DNA of 33,273 nt from a bacterium (GTDB lineage Bacteria > Planctomycetota > Planctomycetia > Gemmatales > Gemmataceae). Where the stretch lies: NCBI GenBank assembly GCA_017308215.1, contig JAFKFQ010000270.1:1-33273 (forward strand), in the 5' to 3' direction. A program made the position numbers and the translations under genes. This document shows positions 12,365 to 20,905 of the stretch, in pieces (position 1 is the first letter of the stretch; each line of letters begins with the position of its first letter). The notes below the pieces were generated by a model. That model saw nothing but the letters and a program-made list of their open reading frames with translations. It ran no database searches and had not been told where the DNA came from.

Positions 12365-13554
12365 TCAGTAGCGGAACTCGGCCCCGATGCTGATGCCCTG
12401 CGCCCAGAAGTCGGTGGCCCACAGCAGTGGCGCCGGCACGGCGGGGCCGGCCGTCGGGCGCGCCGGCGGGATCAGGTCCGGGTTCACCCGCAGGTCGATC
12501 TGGTCGCCCGGGCCACGCTCGACCAGTACATGAAGTCGTAGCCGGCGGACACCCGAAGCCCCTCGCTCACCTGGCACCCGACGCGGAATTGGACCTCCGG
12601 GACGACAGCGAACCGGTCGCGCTCGAACCGCCCGGTGTTGGTCGGCAGGGCGAGCAAGCCGCCGGGGAAAGTGGCGGGCGTGCCGCCCGGCGGGGTGATG
12701 ATCGTGCTGCCGTCGATCGTCACGACTTGGTGCGACACGCCCAGCGCCGCCGCCGCCCGGCCGCCCACGAACCACGGACCGAATGCCCGCTCGCCGCTCA
12801 CCCCGACCCGTCCGCCGTGGAAGTCGTTGCCCGTGCGGAACCGGTCGGCGACCTGGAACCGCGAGCCCGGCGCAGCCGCCGCCCCGGGCAGGGTGGCCAC
12901 GTCCTCCTGGATTCCCAGGTCGTCGCGCAGGTTCTGGTACCGGTAGCCGACGAACGCGTCCGCCCGGCCGCACGAGGAGCGGTGCAGGTTGCACAGCAGG
13001 TTCACACCGCCGCCGATGAAGTTGCTGGTGGCGTCGACGGCGGCGCGCCCCGCGGCCGTACCCGGGAAGGAGACGAACTCGGCGTCCGGGGCGCCGGTCG
13101 CGGTGTTGAAGAACGGACGGGTGATGACCTGCGACCCGTTGCCCGCCGTCGCAAACTGGTCCCGGCTCTGACCGAGGAAGAAGAAGTCCCCTTCCACCCC
13201 CCACGCCTGCGTGTCGTCGAGCCACGCGCCGGCGGTGACGCGCAGGCCGTTGCGGAAGTCGTTGTTCCCCCGCCGCCCTCCGAACAGGATTGCGCCGGGG
13301 GCGTTCGAGGATCCGGCGACGATCAGTGGTGGGAGCGGGTGGCCGGACGTGACCCAGAACAGCCACTCGGCAGAAGCCCAGGCCCGCCCCGGTGCGTCGC
13401 CGCTTGCCTCCGCAGGAAGGACGGCAGGGCAGTATTCCGCGACGGCCGCCCCTCCGTCGAGGGGCGCCGGCGCGCGGGGGACTGGGGGCTGGGCAGCAAG
13501 CGGACCTGCGGCGCCGAGAACGGCGATCAGGCCGAGATGGAAGCGAGTTTGCAT
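12365..13554 (-). pseudogene. BBP7-family outer-membrane beta-barrel gene with a frameshift near its end
   Basis: The ATG at 13554 opens a classic signal peptide, MQTRFHLGLIAVLGAAGPLA ending in AQ, with GAGGG a few bases upstream. A longer frame back to 13701 has no such start. The body matches the planctomycete BBP7 barrel family: ASAEWLFWVTSG near the start, VEGDFFFLGQ, FVGYRYQNL, then SAGYDFMYWSSVAR. The frame then goes wrong near 12505-12515 and stops at 12484. The neighbouring frame supplies the expected ending GDQIDLRVNPDLIPPA, LLWATDFWAQGISIGAEFRY and a stop at 12365. One inserted C or a lost 4-base unit in gcccgggcc would explain it. Without the end, the last strands and the C-terminal aromatic signal are lost, so the protein would probably not insert. 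A sequencing error is possible. Confidence 0.8.
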
Positions 13555-13964
13555 GGAACCCTCGATTCCGGGCGGCCCTCCCGTATCGGGAATCGGCCGC
13601 ATGCCCATTTCATCAGTCAAATCGGCATCTCGATCGGGTAACAGTTCGGGTTTCAGGAGTGTGACGCCATCGCACCGGTCCGGTGCCCGTATAACCCGCA
13701 AGAACGGCCGTCCGTCATCCCGCTCGCCATTGCGACCACAATGCGGCGAAGCGAGGTCGTGGGATTTTTGACGTGACAGACCTCGTGTTCAAAGACGAGC
13801 GATTGTAGAAGCCGGCGGCCCAGGGTGACAACTGGACCAATTCCGCCGGCGTGAAGAGTTTGGGGGCAGGATGCAACTGACCGTGTACGCCCGCCCACCT
13901 TTCACCAAAACATGAATCGCCTTAAGCTCGACCCACTACTATTCACACGATTACGAGATCGCCC
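13555..13964. other. Divergent intergenic region, no supported gene
   Basis: This region separates the BBP7 gene (minus) from the protease gene (plus). A minus-strand stretch (about 13870-13750) reads KLFTPAELVQLSPWAAGFYN, which looks protein-like, but it lacks a start and I do not recognise it. Both promoters should lie here, but I see no convincing -35/-10 pair. Confidence 0.3.
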
Positions 13965-14951
13965 TTGCCCCTCGTCCACTGCCCGACCTGCCATCGGCAG
14001 TTCCCGGCCGACTCGCGGTATCTCGGCCGTGGGGTGACGTGCCCGCTTTGCCACCACCCCCTCATCGTGGCGGGGTTCGTCCCCGAGCCCGCACCCCCGC
14101 CACCGGATTCGGACTCGGGTTACCAACCGACCCGGCAGGCACCGGTTCGGCCCGGGTTCTTCCATAGCTGGTCGTTCGTGTACTGCTCGGCAACCCTGTT
14201 TGTCGTGGTCGTCCAAGTGGGCGGCTTGTTGGTGTGGATCAAGCTGAACATGTGGGCCGAGCAGGATCGCCAAGCGGCCAATAAGGCCACGACTAAGGAA
14301 ACAGACCGGACAAACCGCAAGGAGGCGGTCGCCACCCCCGCGGCGGCTCAGGAAGGCCGGATGGACGACACCACGGTCTCGAAGATCAAGGCGGCGACGG
14401 TCTACATCCGTGTCGAATCCCTGACCCGAACGTGGTCCGGGAGCGGGTTCTTCGTCGGGCCGGGTCTGGTTATGACGAATCACCACGTCGTTGACCATCC
14501 GGGCCAGCTGGAGGTGGTCATCAATAGTGGCACGCGTTCAGCCTCAACCCGCTCCGCCGGCATCGTCCGTTACGACAAAGTTCGTGACCTTGCCCTGCTC
14601 GACGTGGGGGGAGGGGTCGGCGGTCTCCCAGCCCCGATTCCGCTCCACCCCAGCAGTTCCCTGCGGGAAACACACGACGTGTACATCTTCGGGTTCCCGT
14701 TCGGCGAACGGCTGGGGCAAGAGATCTCCGTCGCCAAATCGTCCGTCAGCAGCTTCCGCACCCGGGACGGGGTGAGAGAAGTGCAGGTTAACGGCGGGAT
14801 GCACAGCGGCAACTCCGGCGGGCCAGTGACGGACTCGGCCGGCCGAGTTATCGGGGTCGCCGTGGCGGTCATTACCAACAGCCAGATCAATTTTGCAATC
14901 GCCGGGGAAGAAGCGCAACAGTTTCTCGCCGAGTACCGCCGCCGAAGGTAA
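13965..14951 (+). CDS. Membrane-anchored trypsin-like (DegP/HtrA-type) serine protease with N-terminal zinc ribbon
   Basis: The protein has 328 residues from a TTG at 13965. The frame opens after a stop at 13923 and has no ATG, so the start is uncertain. Residues 6-29 hold two CxxC pairs (CPTC, CPLC), a zinc-ribbon-like head. A proline-rich linker and one membrane helix (about 70-92) follow. The protease domain (about 135-325) has the triad H174 (TNHHVV), D208 (RDLALLDV) and S284 (GNSGGP). It has no PDZ domain, unlike full HtrA proteins. By topology the ribbon should be cytoplasmic and the protease outside the inner membrane. Known: this fold degrades misfolded or specific envelope proteins. 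The target is unknown. Neighbouring genes give no operon context. Confidence 0.85.
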   Translation: MPLVHCPTCHRQFPADSRYLGRGVTCPLCHHPLIVAGFVPEPAPPPPDSDSGYQPTRQAPVRPGFFHSWSFVYCSATLFVVVVQVGGLLVWIKLNMWAEQDRQAANKATTKETDRTNRKEAVATPAAAQEGRMDDTTVSKIKAATVYIRVESLTRTWSGSGFFVGPGLVMTNHHVVDHPGQLEVVINSGTRSASTRSAGIVRYDKVRDLALLDVGGGVGGLPAPIPLHPSSSLRETHDVYIFGFPFGERLGQEISVAKSSVSSFRTRDGVREVQVNGGMHSGNSGGPVTDSAGRVIGVAVAVITNSQINFAIAGEEAQQFLAEYRRRR

Positions 14952-15346
14952 CGCGGTGCGTGCCCACTCGCCCCCGTCAATCTGCTGCCAGTCCTCCCAA
15001 GGCGAATCCGTGAACCTCTGCGACCCGCACGGCATCGCGGAGGGATTCGGCAAGCCGGAGTTGGTCACGGGGACCGGCGGCCACGCCGGCAGGGTCGACC
15101 GCACGGTTGCCCGGACGGGACTAACGAGATCTGCCGGAACGAGCGACCCGCCCGGATCCATTCGTCACCCCATCCTCCTGCCCGGACGCGCGGAGACGCC
15201 TTCCGGCCCGTGCTCCGCACAGCCACGAATTCCGCCGGCCGAGTGCCCGGCGCCTCACCACCTGGGAGAAAATGGGTGACGCCGATTGTCGGCCGACGGG
15301 GATTATCTCGGTGCCAGGGCACGCCTGTTCGAGCAGGAGGAGTGTG
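14952..15346. other. Intergenic region before the ECF sigma fusion
   Basis: No gene is supported on either strand. Frames here are short or lie antisense to neighbouring genes. The final bases contain AGGAGG (15335-15340), which belongs to the next gene. Confidence 0.3.
15335..15340 (+). promoter_or_regulatory. Ribosome binding site that sets the ECF fusion start
   Basis: AGGAGG lies 6 bases before GTG 15347 and only 3 before GTG 15344. It argues against the longer frame opening at 15272. Confidence 0.65.
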
Positions 15347-17167
15347 GTGAATCGAACCGGAGCGGCCGTCGGTCGCGTCGCCCGCGCTGCCGCCACGGGG
15401 GTCACCGAGGTTCCCGACCTGGAACTGCTCCGGCGGTTCGCGGCCGCCAACGACCAGGGCGCGTTCGCGGCTCTCGTCGAACGGCACGGGCGGATGGTGT
15501 ACGGAGCCTGCCGCCGACTGCTGCCGGCGGCCGAGGACGCCGAGGACGCGTGCCAGGCCACGTTCCTGATCCTCGCCCGGAAGGCGGGGGGGCGGTGGTG
15601 GCAGGCGTCCGTCGCCGGCTGGCTGTACGCCACCGCCCGACGGGTCGCCGCGCGGGTGCGCCGGTCCGCCGCCCGGCGGGCCGCCCGGGAGGCCGGGGCG
15701 GACGCGCCCACAGCCCCTGGGCCGCTCGACGTGCTCACCGGCCGCGAGTTGCTGGCCGTCCTGGACGAGGAACTGACCCGCCTCCCGGCCCGCTACCGCG
15801 AGCCGCTCGTGCTGTGCTACCTCGACGGGCTGAGCCGGGGCGAGGCCGCACACCGGCTCGCGGTGCCGGTGGCAACGGTGAAGACCCGGCTGGAGCGCGG
15901 GCGACGGCGGCTGGGGGCCGCTCTGGCCGGGCGGGGGGTCGCGCCTGGGGCCGGGTTCCTGGCCCTCGCGTCGATCGGCGGGGCGTGCATCCCCCGGCTG
16001 GGCTTGACCGGCTCGATCCTCGCCGCGGTCGGTGGGGCACCGACCCCGACCGTGGCGGCATTGGCACGAGAGGGCGTGATGAACGGAGCGACAGCCGTAG
16101 TCGCAACTCTGACCACGGCCGCGATCATTGTGCTGGCAGTCGTCCGGGGGGCGGGGGAGGCGGTTCTGACCGACGCGTCGTCGGTCGGTAACGCCGTCGC
16201 CCCAATGGCCGGCCGCCCGGCGCCGCAACCGCCGGTCGCGGCCGCGGGTGACGCCAGGTTCCAGGCGGCCGTGACCGCCGCCCGTGGGAAGGCCGTCAAG
16301 TACCTGGTTGACCGGCAGACCGCGGACGGGCACTGGGAAGGCCTGTCCCCGAACACCTTCGTCGACATGGCCGGCGGGCCGACCGCCCTCGCTACGCTCG
16401 CCCTGCTCGAGGCGGGCCAACCCCCGGCCCACCCGGCGGTCAGGAAGGCAGTCGACTACCTGGCCGGACTGCCGCCGAAGAAGACCTACGTGGTCGGGCT
16501 CCAGACCCGGGTACTGGCCGCGGCTAACCCGAAGGCCCACGCCGCCCGCATCCAGGCCAACGCCGACTGGCTCGTCGGCCGTGCGATCGGGCTCGACGAG
16601 GGCAAGCTCACGGGCTGGTCGTACCCGTCGGGACAGCTCTCGGACGCCTCCAACACACACTTCGCGGTGTTCGGCCTACACGCCGCCGCCCGGGCCGGGG
16701 CGAAGGTGGACGGGAAGATGTGGGAGGCGGTCCGCGGGCACTACGTCCGGACCCGCACGCCCGGGGGTTGGAAGTACCTCGAATCGCCCCTCGACCCCAC
16801 GCCGACCTACTCGATGACGGTCGCCGCGCTCGTCGGGCTGGCTACCGCCGACGAGCACACCCGCCCCACGGCGGAGGGTCGGGAGGCGTTCGAGCAGGGG
16901 CTGAGGACGGTCGTGAGCATGCCGACCCACCCGCCGAAAAGCGTCGGATACCAGTGGCTGGTGACCGCCGAGCTCGGCCGGTTGATCCGCACGCCCGTCC
17001 TCAAGTCCGGGGACCGGGAGGTGCGGTGGTACCGGGACGGTGCGGAGGCGTTGGTGAAGGACCAGCGACCGGACGGATCGTGGGTTCCGGGACGGGGCGT
17101 CGACGCCGACCCCGTGCTCGGCACCGCGTTCGGCCTCTACTTCCTCGGCCCGCCGCCCGGCCGGTAA
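15347..17167 (+). CDS. ECF sigma factor fused to a membrane segment and a terpene-cyclase/prenyltransferase-like toroid domain
   Basis: The protein has 606 residues from GTG 15347. Residues about 37-105 are sigma-70 region 2 (AFAALVERHGRMVYGACRRL, AEDACQATFLIL). Residues about 135-190 are region 4, with the helix-turn-helix LSRGEAAHRLAVPVATVKTR. One hydrophobic helix (about 247-267, TAVVATLTTAAIIVLAVV) follows. The rest (about 305-600) contains repeats such as YLVDRQTADGHWEG and ALVKDQRPDGSWVPG, with the QxxDGxW pattern of squalene cyclase/prenyltransferase alpha-alpha toroids. I see no DxDD catalytic motif, so binding rather than catalysis is likelier. Known: planctomycetes have many ECF proteins with membrane-anchored C-terminal extensions. 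I infer a one-protein sensor, with the toroid outside and the sigma domains inside. No anti-sigma gene is adjacent. Confidence 0.88.
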   Translation: MNRTGAAVGRVARAAATGVTEVPDLELLRRFAAANDQGAFAALVERHGRMVYGACRRLLPAAEDAEDACQATFLILARKAGGRWWQASVAGWLYATARRVAARVRRSAARRAAREAGADAPTAPGPLDVLTGRELLAVLDEELTRLPARYREPLVLCYLDGLSRGEAAHRLAVPVATVKTRLERGRRRLGAALAGRGVAPGAGFLALASIGGACIPRLGLTGSILAAVGGAPTPTVAALAREGVMNGATAVVATLTTAAIIVLAVVRGAGEAVLTDASSVGNAVAPMAGRPAPQPPVAAAGDARFQAAVTAARGKAVKYLVDRQTADGHWEGLSPNTFVDMAGGPTALATLALLEAGQPPAHPAVRKAVDYLAGLPPKKTYVVGLQTRVLAAANPKAHAARIQANADWLVGRAIGLDEGKLTGWSYPSGQLSDASNTHFAVFGLHAAARAGAKVDGKMWEAVRGHYVRTRTPGGWKYLESPLDPTPTYSMTVAALVGLATADEHTRPTAEGREAFEQGLRTVVSMPTHPPKSVGYQWLVTAELGRLIRTPVLKSGDREVRWYRDGAEALVKDQRPDGSWVPGRGVDADPVLGTAFGLYFLGPPPGR

Positions 17168-17392
17168 GGCGGGGCCGAGCGAGACAGATCGCGGACCACC
17201 CGCCGGCGGGTCCGAGGCGGTCCGGTCGCAGCGGTCGAAGCAGGGTTCGTAGCCCCTCTTGCTGTCGAACCGGCCGCAGGAGTTTGACTGGCGGTGACCG
17301 GGTACGACCGCGCCGCCACCGTCACGACACCCGCGGGTTTCCTGCCGGGTCGGGGAACCAATCCCTAGCCCGGCTCGTCTGTTTTCCGAAGG

Positions 17393-17398
17393 TATACT
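17393..17398 (+). promoter_or_regulatory. Possible -10 element before the DUF1592 gene
   Basis: TATACT occurs 32 bases before the ATG at 17430 in an otherwise GC-rich stretch, and matches the -10 consensus well. I cannot find a matching -35 at the usual distance, so the call is weak. Confidence 0.3.
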
Positions 17399-17429
17399 GC
17401 TGGCGTTCCCACCACCCGCCGGTCGCCTC

Positions 17430-19361
17430 ATGCCGACCCGCCCGCCTTCCCTCATCGCACCGCTCCTCACACTCTTCGGCTGGCTCGCCGCCGCGCCGAT
17501 GTCCGCCCAGCCGCCCGCGACGGCGGGAGGCTTTGCCGATGTGCGCACGCGCGTCACCGAGCTGTGCGGGCGCTGTCACGGCGCTACGGCACAAAAGGGC
17601 GGCGTGAACCTCGCCCCGTTCATGGACGACGCGTCCCTTGTGCGCGAGCGTAAGCTGTGGCGCGCCGTCGCCGAGCAGCTCAAGTCCGGCGAGATGCCGC
17701 CGGAGGGCGCGAAGCAGCCGACGCCGGAGCAGCGGGCGGGGCTCGTCGCGTGGATCACGGCGCGGCTCGACGCGGCCGACGAGCAGGACCGCCGCCGCCC
17801 CGACCCCGGCCGCACCGTCGTGCGGCGGCTCAACCGCTACGAGTACAACCGCACCGTGCGCGACCTCCTCGGCGTGGACCTCGACGCGGCCGGCGCCGTC
17901 GGGATCGCCGATGAGGTGGTTGGCGAGGCGTTCGACAACCTCTCGGCGGCGCTCACCGTCACCGACGGGCTCGTCGAGAAGCACTTCGCCGCCGCCGACC
18001 TGATTCTCGACGCGCTCTACGCCACCGCCCCGAAGAAGGGCGTGAAGGCGAAGGCCGGTGCGCCGCCGACGCCGTTCGAGCGCGTCGTGGTCGCCACGCC
18101 GACCTCTGAGGTCCAGCCGCGCGACGCGGCGAAGCGTGTGACGGAGGCGCTGGCCCGCCGCGCCTACCGCCGGCCGGTCGAAGCGCGCGAGGTCGAACGC
18201 CTCCTCACCGTGTTCGACCGCGCGACGGCGGCGGGCGCGACCTACGAGGCCGCGCTGCGGCCGGTGCTGAAGGCGCTGCTCGTGTCGCCGAATTTCCTCC
18301 TGCGCGTCGAGCGCGACCGGCCCGGCGACGCGGCGTACCGCGTGGGCGGCCACGAGCTCGCGGTGCGGCTGTCGTACTTCCTGTGGTCCACGATGCCGGA
18401 CGCCGAGCTGTTCGCGGCCGCCGACCGTGGCGAACTCGCGGACACCGCCGGCGTCGAGAAGCAGGCGCGGCGGATGCTCGCCGATCCGAAGGCGAAGGCG
18501 CTCACCGAGTCGTTCGCCGCACAGTGGCTGCAACTCAAGAAGCTTCCCGACGCGCGGCCGTCGGTCGAGTTCTTCCCGACATTCACGCCGCAACTCCGCC
18601 GCGCCATGCACGACGAGGCGGCGCTGTTCTTCGACGGCCTCCGCACCGAGAACCGCGGCGTCCTCGACCTGCTCGACGCCGACTACACATTCGCCAACGG
18701 CGAACTCGCCAAGCACTACGGCATCGCCGGCGTGAGCGGCTCGGAGATGCGAAAGGTGAAGCACACCGACCCAGCCCGCGGCGGCTTGCTCGGGATGGGG
18801 GCGGTGCTGGCGGTCACGTCGCACACCAGCCGCACGAGCCCGACGCTCCGCGGCAAGTACGTACTCGACGTGATCCTCGGCACGCCGCCGCCCCCGCCAC
18901 CGCCGAACGTGAGCCAGATCGACGACGCGAAGAAGGGGAAGGACGCGAAGACGTTCCGCGAGCTGTTGGCCCAACACGCCACGCAGCCGGCGTGCGCCGG
19001 GTGCCACGCCAAGATCGACCCGCTCGGCTTCGGCCTGGAGAACTTCGACGCCGTCGGCCGGTTCCGCAAGTCGAGCGCGGACGTGGACGCGACCGGGAAG
19101 CTGCCGGGCGGTGAGGCGTTCAACGGGCCGAAAGAGTTGCGTCAGGTGTTGCTCAAGCGCAAGGACCGCTTCGCCGAGAACCTGACGGAGAAGCTGTTGG
19201 CTTACGCCCTCGGCCGCGAGCTCCAGGCGCCGGACGCCGCGACCGTGCGGGCGATCACGGCGGAACTGGCGAAGGACGGGTACAAGTTCTCGACGCTCGT
19301 GCTCGGCGTGACGAAGGGCTACCCGTTCCAGCACCGGCGCAACGCGAGGAGTGAAGAGTAA
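17430..19361 (+). CDS. DUF1587/1595/1592/1588/1585 haem-motif protein (planctomycete type)
   Basis: The protein has 643 residues with a signal peptide (about 1-27, ending SAQ). A cytochrome-like CGRCH motif is at 46-50. DUF1587 begins near 128 (RRLNRYEYNRTVRDLLGVD), DUF1595 near 231 (RAYRRPVEAREVERLL), DUF1592 near 303 (GHELAVRLSYFLWSTMPDAE) and DUF1588 near 450 (RGGLLGMGAVLAVTSH). A second haem-type motif CAGCH is at 522-526, followed by DUF1585 (LLAYALGRELQAPD). The domain order and length are those of the full-length planctomycete family. Role: exported, probably periplasmic, covalent haem at one or both motifs, substrate unknown. It is nearly always followed by a DUF1552 gene, as here, which implies a joint function. 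A large palindrome separates the two. Confidence 0.93.
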   Translation: MPTRPPSLIAPLLTLFGWLAAAPMSAQPPATAGGFADVRTRVTELCGRCHGATAQKGGVNLAPFMDDASLVRERKLWRAVAEQLKSGEMPPEGAKQPTPEQRAGLVAWITARLDAADEQDRRRPDPGRTVVRRLNRYEYNRTVRDLLGVDLDAAGAVGIADEVVGEAFDNLSAALTVTDGLVEKHFAAADLILDALYATAPKKGVKAKAGAPPTPFERVVVATPTSEVQPRDAAKRVTEALARRAYRRPVEAREVERLLTVFDRATAAGATYEAALRPVLKALLVSPNFLLRVERDRPGDAAYRVGGHELAVRLSYFLWSTMPDAELFAAADRGELADTAGVEKQARRMLADPKAKALTESFAAQWLQLKKLPDARPSVEFFPTFTPQLRRAMHDEAALFFDGLRTENRGVLDLLDADYTFANGELAKHYGIAGVSGSEMRKVKHTDPARGGLLGMGAVLAVTSHTSRTSPTLRGKYVLDVILGTPPPPPPPNVSQIDDAKKGKDAKTFRELLAQHATQPACAGCHAKIDPLGFGLENFDAVGRFRKSSADVDATGKLPGGEAFNGPKELRQVLLKRKDRFAENLTEKLLAYALGRELQAPDAATVRAITAELAKDGYKFSTLVLGVTKGYPFQHRRNARSEE

Positions 19362-19365
19362 CGCC

Positions 19366-19458
19366 GTCTCACGCCAAGGCGCAAAGCCGCGAAGACGACG
19401 GGCGAGAGCCCGTGTGGTATTCTTGCTTCCTCTGCGGCTTTGCGCCTTGGCGTGAGAC
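19366..19458. repeat. Large nested palindrome (25-bp perfect arms)
   Basis: Arms 19366-19390 and 19434-19458 are exact reverse complements. The 43-base centre contains a second hairpin, acgggc-gaga-gcccgt (19398-19413), with a GNRA-type loop. A further gaag/cttc pairing (19391-19394 with 19426-19429) extends the stem past a 4-base bulge. Translated, the arms give HAKAQSRRG and FAPWRE, peptide signatures I recall from spurious ORFs over dispersed intergenic repeats in many environmental bacteria. It therefore looks like a copy of a dispersed palindromic element. In position it could attenuate or end transcription between the DUF1592 and DUF1552 genes. It has no T-run. Confidence 0.85.
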
Positions 19459-19475
19459 CGTCTTTCGGAGCCTGT

Positions 19476-20894
19476 ATGCACCGTCGCGCGTTCCTCGGCA
19501 CCGCCGGCGCCACCGTCGCCCTGCCGTTCCTCGAACAGCTCGCCCCCGCCCAGAGCACCCGACCGCCGCGGCGGCTCGGCATCTGGACGGTCACCGGCGG
19601 TACGGTGATCGAGTCGTGGAAGCCGCGCGAGGCCGGCGCGCTCGGCGATCGGCTGCCGTCAATCCTCCGCCCGCTGGAGTTCGCCCGCGACGACCTGCTC
19701 GTCCTCTCCGGCCTCAGCCACCACGGCCGCAGCGAGGGCGGGCTGAACGCCCACGAGCACTGCTCGCTCCTCCACCTCACCGGCGCCGAGGTCGTCCGCA
19801 AAGTGGACGGCAAGCTCGTCGCCGGGCCGTCGGTCGATCAGGCGGCGGCGCTCGCGGTCGGGAGCCAGACGTTCCTGCCGTCGCTCGAAATCGGCCTCGC
19901 CGGGCACGAGAACAAGTACTCGTTCCGCGCCGCCGACGTGCCGGTCCCGTTCGAGGCGAACCCGCGGCTGATCTTCGACCGCATGCTCCGCGGCCGCCGG
20001 CCGGTGGTGCCGAACTGGACCGCCCGCGCCTCCGCGCCCCCGCCGGCACCGACCGGCACGCGGCCCGACACGCCGGACCGCAGCGTCCTCGATCTGGTGC
20101 GCGAGGAGGCGAACGACCTGCGCCGCGGCCTCGGCGCCGCCGACCAGCGCCGGCTCGACCAGTACCTGGAAGCGGTCCGCACGATCGAACGGCGGATCGC
20201 GTTCGCCGAGGAGCGGCAGCGCGTCGAGGCCCGCGACGCGCTCAACCCCGGCCCGTCGCGGCTCACCGTGCCCGGCAACCTGCCGCGCGAGAACGTGCCG
20301 ATCTGGCAGATCACCAACCCCGTGTCGCGCGACCCGGAGCGGCACGAGGAGTACATCCGGCTGATGGCGGCGCTGATGGTGCTGGCGTTCCAAACCGACA
20401 CCACGCGCGTCTGCACGTTCGCCTGCGGGAGCGACGAGGCGTTGTTCCCCGGCGTGGTCACGGTCGGCTACGAGACGCACTGCCACACGCTCGAGCACCA
20501 GGGGAACGCCGGCCGCGTCGAGGACGCCGACCCGATCGCCCGTGAGGCGCTGCGGCAGATCCACGCCTGGTACACGAAGGTGTTCGCCGAGACCGTCCGC
20601 GCCATGAAGGCGATCGACGAGGGCGGCAGTTCGCTGCTCGACAACACGATCCTGCTGTACACGTCGTACATGGCCGACGGCGGACACGGCACACGCGACT
20701 ACCCGGTGGTGCTGGTCGGCAAGGGTGGCGGCACGCTGCGGCCGGGGCGGCACGTCGCGTACCAGCCGCACACGCCGGTGGCGAACCTGTACGTCGAGTT
20801 GCTCGACCGCATGGGCTCGCGCGTGCCCCGGTTCGGCGAGAGCCACACCAGCCCGCACCGCCGCTACGACGGCCGCCTGCCCGATCTCACCTGA
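19476..20894 (+). CDS. DUF1552 family exported protein
   Basis: The protein has 473 residues from the ATG at 19476, with CGGAG 5 bases upstream. A longer frame would start inside the palindrome. The N-terminus MHRRAFLGTAGATVALPFLE is a signal with an RR pair, so Tat export is possible although the motif is not a full twin-arginine consensus. DUF1552 features include RRLGIWTVTGGTV, LVLSGLSHHG, GLNAHEHCSLLHLTG and a C-terminal NTILLYTSYMADGGHGTRDY, reminiscent of the sulfatase/alkaline-phosphatase-like DUF1501 group. Known: DUF1552 genes almost always follow DUF1592-type genes in planctomycetes. The biochemical role is not established. I infer that they act together outside the cytoplasm. Confidence 0.92.
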   Translation: MHRRAFLGTAGATVALPFLEQLAPAQSTRPPRRLGIWTVTGGTVIESWKPREAGALGDRLPSILRPLEFARDDLLVLSGLSHHGRSEGGLNAHEHCSLLHLTGAEVVRKVDGKLVAGPSVDQAAALAVGSQTFLPSLEIGLAGHENKYSFRAADVPVPFEANPRLIFDRMLRGRRPVVPNWTARASAPPPAPTGTRPDTPDRSVLDLVREEANDLRRGLGAADQRRLDQYLEAVRTIERRIAFAEERQRVEARDALNPGPSRLTVPGNLPRENVPIWQITNPVSRDPERHEEYIRLMAALMVLAFQTDTTRVCTFACGSDEALFPGVVTVGYETHCHTLEHQGNAGRVEDADPIAREALRQIHAWYTKVFAETVRAMKAIDEGGSSLLDNTILLYTSYMADGGHGTRDYPVVLVGKGGGTLRPGRHVAYQPHTPVANLYVELLDRMGSRVPRFGESHTSPHRRYDGRLPDLT

Positions 20895-20905
20895 GCCCGC
20901 ACACC

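Noticed and set aside
15272..15346. Longer start for the ECF fusion
   Set aside because: AGGAGG at 15335-15340 points to GTG 15347, and the extra residues do not look like a sigma factor.
15065..16660. Long minus-strand frame of 531 residues
   Set aside because: It is antisense to the ECF fusion and has no family features.
17322..19481. Long minus-strand frame of 719 residues
   Set aside because: It is antisense to the DUF1592 gene and its first part is the palindrome. Only the HAKAQ/FAPWRE signature is informative.
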